Part shown: positions 6,856 through 10,009 of the stretch, in pieces
Position numbering within the stretch: position 1 is the first letter of the stretch
Layout of the letters: each line of letters begins with the position of its first letter
Origin: an uncultured Bacilli bacterium
GTDB taxonomy: Bacteria; Bacillota_I; Bacilli_A; RF39; UBA660
Length of the DNA: 10,009 bases
Assembly (NCBI GenBank): GCA_951800155.1
Contig: CATOJL010000042.1
Location: 1-10,009, forward strand
Direction: 5' to 3'
Notes under the pieces: model-generated
Seen by the model: only the letters and a program-made list of their open reading frames with translations
The model's database searches: none
What the model was told of the DNA's origin: nothing
Translations under genes and position numbers: made by a program

Positions 6856-7548
6856 ATGCTAAAAAGTATTCTTAAACTATCTTTTTTAGCACTTGCAATA
6901 CTTACCTCTACTTATTTCATTTATAGATATACGTGGAATCGAAGTGTTTCTTTAGATAAAAATATAGAACATGTTGATACAAATGGAATTACAAAACTGA
7001 TGATTGTAGCACACCCAGATGACGATTTTATTTGGGGAGGAAGTCACCTAATAGATGATGATTACTTAGTTGTATGTGTAACTTGTGGAGTAAGACGAGA
7101 TAGAGTTCTTGAATTTAAAAAAGCTATGAACAAGACAGGCGAAAAATATATTATGTTGGGATATCCTGATAAGACAAAAGGAAAAAGGGATGACTGGTCT
7201 AGTGTGTATGAATCCATTTCGAAAGATTTAGAAAAAATCATTACTTATAAAGATTGGGATAGTATTGTTACTCATAACCCTGATGGAGAATATGGACATA
7301 TACATCATAAAATGACAAGTAAAATAGTGACAACTCTTTCTAATAAAGACAAATTGATGTATTTTGGAAAATATTATACCAAGGAAAATATTCCAGAAGA
7401 TTTACCTAAAATTAGTAGAAAAAATAGCAAGATTAAGAAGAAAGAACTTATTCCCATTTATGCTTCACAAGGGTATTCAATGGATAAGTTTGGTCATATG
7501 TTTGATTATGAAAATTGGAGGACTTATGCTGAATGGAATCAAGAATAA
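6856..7548 (+). CDS. Membrane-anchored PIG-L/LmbE family N-deacetylase
   Basis: A predicted zinc-dependent deacetylase of N-acetylated sugars. The family signature AHPDD is at 52-56 (H53 and D56 as metal ligands, D55 as the likely base). RxxE follows at 83-86, and the second metal motif GHIHH is at 147-151, where H151 fits the third ligand of the HxxH pattern. One hydrophobic segment (about 5-23) anchors the protein. Basic residues flank it on both sides (K3, K7 and R24, R29), so orientation is not clear from charge. A CVTC pair (C74, C77) lies beside the active-site strand. It has its own promoter and a good ribosome site (AAGGGA, 5 nt before the ATG). Its last 23 nt overlap the following YfhO-like gene. 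By context the substrate may be a GlcNAc-type sugar on undecaprenyl phosphate or on a teichoic acid; this is inference. Family assignment is firm. Confidence 0.88.
   Translation: MLKSILKLSFLALAILTSTYFIYRYTWNRSVSLDKNIEHVDTNGITKLMIVAHPDDDFIWGGSHLIDDDYLVVCVTCGVRRDRVLEFKKAMNKTGEKYIMLGYPDKTKGKRDDWSSVYESISKDLEKIITYKDWDSIVTHNPDGEYGHIHHKMTSKIVTTLSNKDKLMYFGKYYTKENIPEDLPKISRKNSKIKKKELIPIYASQGYSMDKFGHMFDYENWRTYAEWNQE
7517..7522 (+). promoter_or_regulatory. Ribosome binding site that sets the YfhO-like start
   Basis: GGAGGA lies 3 nt before the ATG at 7526, inside the end of the deacetylase gene. It decides for this start over an in-frame ATG at 7364, which has no comparable site and would add 54 residues read out of frame through deacetylase codons. 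The position implies translational coupling. Confidence 0.8.
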
Positions 7549-10000
7549 AAAAGATTTATTTGCGCTATCTATCTTTATCATTTTAACCTTTTTTATTTAT
7601 TTTTTAATTACGAGAGGAACCTATCTATATGGTTCTACATTAGATTGGAGTGCTCAACATTATCTCATTCCAGAATACTTTAGAAATTTATTTTATACAA
7701 CAGGGGATTTATTTCCAGATTTCGCACCTCATTTAGGGGGTGGGCAAAACATTTATTACTTTTCTTATTATGGACTTTTTAATCCCTTCATTCTTTTTTC
7801 TTATTTCCTACCCTTTATTAAAATGATTGATTATATTCAAATTTTGGGAGTAGTTCTTCCCCTTTTATCAACTATATTGTTTTACTTTTATTTAAAGAGG
7901 CATGTATCTTTTAAAATCGCTTTTGTGACCTCTTTCTTATTTCTATGTGCAGGGCCTATTCTCTTTCATTCCCATAGACATTGGATGTTTATGAATTATT
8001 TTCCTTTTTTTATGCTTGCTTTATATGGTATAGATCATTTTTTAGAAAAGGGAAAAATGTCTCTTTTAACGATCTCTTGCTTTTTCATTATTATGACTAG
8101 TTATTATTATAGCATTGGTTCTTTTCTTGCTTTATTTATTTATGGACTCTATCGTATTTTAAAAGAAAAAAGAGGCAAACAGATGATTATAAAATTATGC
8201 ATTCCTTTTCTTCTTTCTATTTTGATGAGTGCCATTTTAATATTTCCAACATTTTATACTTTATTTGCAGGAAGAGATAAAACGGGGAAAAGTGTAGAAA
8301 TTTTTTCTTTATTGCTTCCCAAACGAAACTATCGCTTTTTGTTATATGAAACTTATGCGATTGGAGTGACAGGAATTTGTCTTATCTCCATTTTACATTT
8401 ATTTTTTACTAAAAAACGTGAAAATATTTTTATGGGTATTCTCCTCATTTGTATAAGCATTTTCCCTTTTTTTAATTACATTTTAAATGCAGGACTTTAT
8501 GTGAATGCAAAAACATTGATTCCCTTTTTACCTCTTGTTTTATTCTCTTTTTCTCTATTTTTAACTGATTTATTTTCCAAAAAAATTTCTTTTAAAGAAA
8601 TATTCATTCTTTGTGGAATTGTACTTCTTTTTACAAATTCAAAAGTTGTATATCTTGATATTGGAGTTACTCTGCTTCTGTTCCTCTTCTACTATAAAAC
8701 AAAACGTGAAAATATATTTCTTTTTTTCCTTTGTATATTTCTTTTTGGAGTTTGTATAAAGACAAATTTAGGAGATAAATTAGAATTAAAAAATACAATA
8801 GAAGGAAATGATTATCATAATATGGAGGAAATCATTTCCTATATTACACAAAAAGAACAGAATATATATCGTATAAATAATGCGATCCTACCAGGAATTA
8901 CGATGAATAAGATACAAAATAGGTATCATTATACATCAACTCTCTACTCTTCTACTTTTAATAAAACCTATAATGATTTCTTTTTTGAAAAGATAAATAA
9001 TCTGATTCCTTATCGTAACAAATCAATGACTCCTGCTTCTCTTCACCCTCTCTTTCAAATTTTGTTTGGAGAAAAGTATTTGCTTACGAAAGGAAATCAA
9101 GTAGTAGATGGTAAGAAAATTTATGAAAAAGGAGATATAAAAGTATATGAAAAAGCCCATGTCTTACCAATTGGATATGCAACTAGTCATTTCATAAAGG
9201 AATCCTTTTTTGAAAAATGGCAGTATCCAAACACAATTTTTCCTCTTCTTGGAAGTGTGCTACAGGAAGACGGAGAAGAATCTTTTCTTTTAGAAAAAGA
9301 AAATCTTATTTATGACATGGATAAACAACAAAATGTAAAATTAGAAAAAACAAAGGATGGATATAAAGTACTAGCAAAAAAGGGAGGCATTTTAAAATTA
9401 AAATTAGATAAAAAGTATCAAGATAGACTCGTTTTTATTCGTTTTAAGAATCGCTATAATCCAAAATGTGGCTTAGAAGAATTAGCGATTACAATTAATG
9501 GAAAAAAGAATAAACTAAGTTGTGCAACATGGAAATACCATAATCAAAATTTTGTCTTTGATTATGTTTTAGAAAAACCACGGGAACTTAAAATTACTTT
9601 TGCACAAGGATCCTATGTACTATCTGATTTTGAGATTTATAGTTTATCCTATGAAAAATTATATGAAATGGTAAAAGAAGTCGATCCATTCATTTTTGAT
9701 AAAAAAGCAACATATGGGGATGATATGGTTGGAGATATTCATGTAAAAAAGAATGGATATTTTATAGCTTCTATTCCCTATGATAAGGGATTTAAGGCTT
9801 ATGTGGATGGAAAAAAAGTAAATGTGTTAAAAATGAATAACGCGTTTATTGGATTTAAAATAAAAAAAGGGGATCATCAAATTCAAATCGTTTATGAAGC
9901 CCCTTATAAAAAAGGAAGTCTTTGGATGAGTGGAATCGGCTTTTTCCTTTTAGGAATTATGTTATGGTATGAAAAGAGGGATTTTAGATGGAAAAGGTAA
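7526..10000 (+). CDS. YfhO-family polytopic membrane protein, probable GT-C glycosyltransferase
   Basis: An 824-aa integral membrane protein. The first segment (about 11-29) is followed by an outer loop with D40 and Q44, the place of the conserved acidic residue in GT-C enzymes, then PEYFRN and a GGGQ stretch (71-74). About a dozen more hydrophobic segments run to about residue 411. A large soluble domain (about 415-795) follows, with beta-rich parts, YVDG at 759-762, GDHQI at 782-786 and Y790 with PYKKG at 793-797, like the C-terminus of YfhO proteins. One last membrane helix (about 798-815) and a basic tail close the protein. In B. subtilis and S. aureus, YfhO with CsbB is needed to glycosylate lipoteichoic acid, YfhO being the likely transferase that uses a C55-P-sugar. 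The same role is inferred here. The gene overlaps the deacetylase by 23 nt and the next start by 13 nt. Family is well supported; sugar and acceptor are unknown. Confidence 0.85.
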   Translation: MLNGIKNKKDLFALSIFIILTFFIYFLITRGTYLYGSTLDWSAQHYLIPEYFRNLFYTTGDLFPDFAPHLGGGQNIYYFSYYGLFNPFILFSYFLPFIKMIDYIQILGVVLPLLSTILFYFYLKRHVSFKIAFVTSFLFLCAGPILFHSHRHWMFMNYFPFFMLALYGIDHFLEKGKMSLLTISCFFIIMTSYYYSIGSFLALFIYGLYRILKEKRGKQMIIKLCIPFLLSILMSAILIFPTFYTLFAGRDKTGKSVEIFSLLLPKRNYRFLLYETYAIGVTGICLISILHLFFTKKRENIFMGILLICISIFPFFNYILNAGLYVNAKTLIPFLPLVLFSFSLFLTDLFSKKISFKEIFILCGIVLLFTNSKVVYLDIGVTLLLFLFYYKTKRENIFLFFLCIFLFGVCIKTNLGDKLELKNTIEGNDYHNMEEIISYITQKEQNIYRINNAILPGITMNKIQNRYHYTSTLYSSTFNKTYNDFFFEKINNLIPYRNKSMTPASLHPLFQILFGEKYLLTKGNQVVDGKKIYEKGDIKVYEKAHVLPIGYATSHFIKESFFEKWQYPNTIFPLLGSVLQEDGEESFLLEKENLIYDMDKQQNVKLEKTKDGYKVLAKKGGILKLKLDKKYQDRLVFIRFKNRYNPKCGLEELAITINGKKNKLSCATWKYHNQNFVFDYVLEKPRELKITFAQGSYVLSDFEIYSLSYEKLYEMVKEVDPFIFDKKATYGDDMVGDIHVKKNGYFIASIPYDKGFKAYVDGKKVNVLKMNNAFIGFKIKKGDHQIQIVYEAPYKKGSLWMSGIGFFLLGIMLWYEKRDFRWKR

Positions 10001-10009
10001 GTATAATTG
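9988..10009 (+). CDS. Start of a probable GT2 glycosyltransferase gene, cut by the window end
   Basis: An ATG at 9988, in a different frame from the YfhO-like gene and overlapping its end, reads MEKVSII before the window stops. AAAAGAGGG (9972-9980) gives a well-placed ribosome site 7 nt upstream. This opening is typical of GT2 glycosyltransferases, which often begin with a few charged residues and then VSIIVP. A CsbB-like polyprenyl-phosphate glycosyltransferase would be the expected partner of YfhO. Seven residues alone cannot prove the family; the existence of a gene start is better supported than its function. Confidence 0.5.

Noticed and set aside
7364..7525. N-terminal extension of 54 residues on the YfhO-like protein.
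   Set aside because: It is the deacetylase coding sequence read in another frame, and the ribosome site points to the start at 7526.
8412..8720. Short repeat in the YfhO-like gene: AAACGTGAAAATAT occurs near 8415 and near 8702, both encoding KRENIF.
   Set aside because: Only this short segment matches, before two hydrophobic helices of similar composition; it is not a real duplication.

Overview
The window is a strongly AT-rich stretch with all genes on the + strand. It has strong Shine-Dalgarno sequences (perfect AGGAGG before two genes), sigma-A-type promoters, and U-tract terminators. TGA ends three of the genes, so the standard bacterial code applies and Mycoplasma-type recoding does not. 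With several CDP-glycerol glycerophosphotransferases and TagD, this points to a low-GC Gram-positive (Firmicutes/Bacillota) cell-surface locus. I cannot name the species; a Bacilli, Erysipelotrichia or Clostridia member is plausible.

Layout. (1) Positions 1-291 hold a terminator for an unseen upstream gene, a second hairpin, and a good extended -10 promoter. (2) Positions 292-3656 encode a 749-aa fusion of a glycerophosphotransferase domain and a GT-B glycosyltransferase domain, then a predicted lipoprotein with five beta-propeller-like repeats. (3) Positions 3644-4191 hold tagD (glycerol-3-phosphate cytidylyltransferase), with a possible promoter of its own and a terminator right behind it. 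(4) Positions 4145-6616 hold two overlapping genes for CDP-glycerol glycerophosphotransferases, one TagB-like and one TagF/TarF-like. A candidate promoter lies inside the preceding terminator. (5) Positions 6617-6855 are non-coding, with a terminator and a clear promoter. (6) Positions 6856 to the end hold a membrane-anchored PIG-L/LmbE deacetylase, a YfhO-family polytopic membrane protein, and the first codons of a gene that looks like a GT2 glycosyltransferase.

How the genes probably work together (inference from families). TagD makes CDP-glycerol. The TagB-like and TagF/TarF-like enzymes prime and extend a glycerol-phosphate polymer on a lipid-linked carrier at the inner membrane face. The fusion protein may add both a glycerol phosphate and a sugar. 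The lipoprotein would act outside the membrane, perhaps binding or trimming glycan. The last three genes resemble a C55-P-sugar glycosylation module: a GT2 loads undecaprenyl phosphate, the YfhO-like GT-C enzyme transfers the sugar to an extracytoplasmic polymer, and the PIG-L enzyme could de-N-acetylate the sugar. TagO, TagA, the TagGH exporter and a ligase are not in the window, so completeness cannot be judged.

No RNA gene, CRISPR array, transposon or clear insertion sequence was seen. The most interesting points are the domain-order fusion, the promoter inside a terminator, the lipoprotein propeller without an obvious catalytic triad, and the deacetylase coupled to a YfhO-type enzyme.
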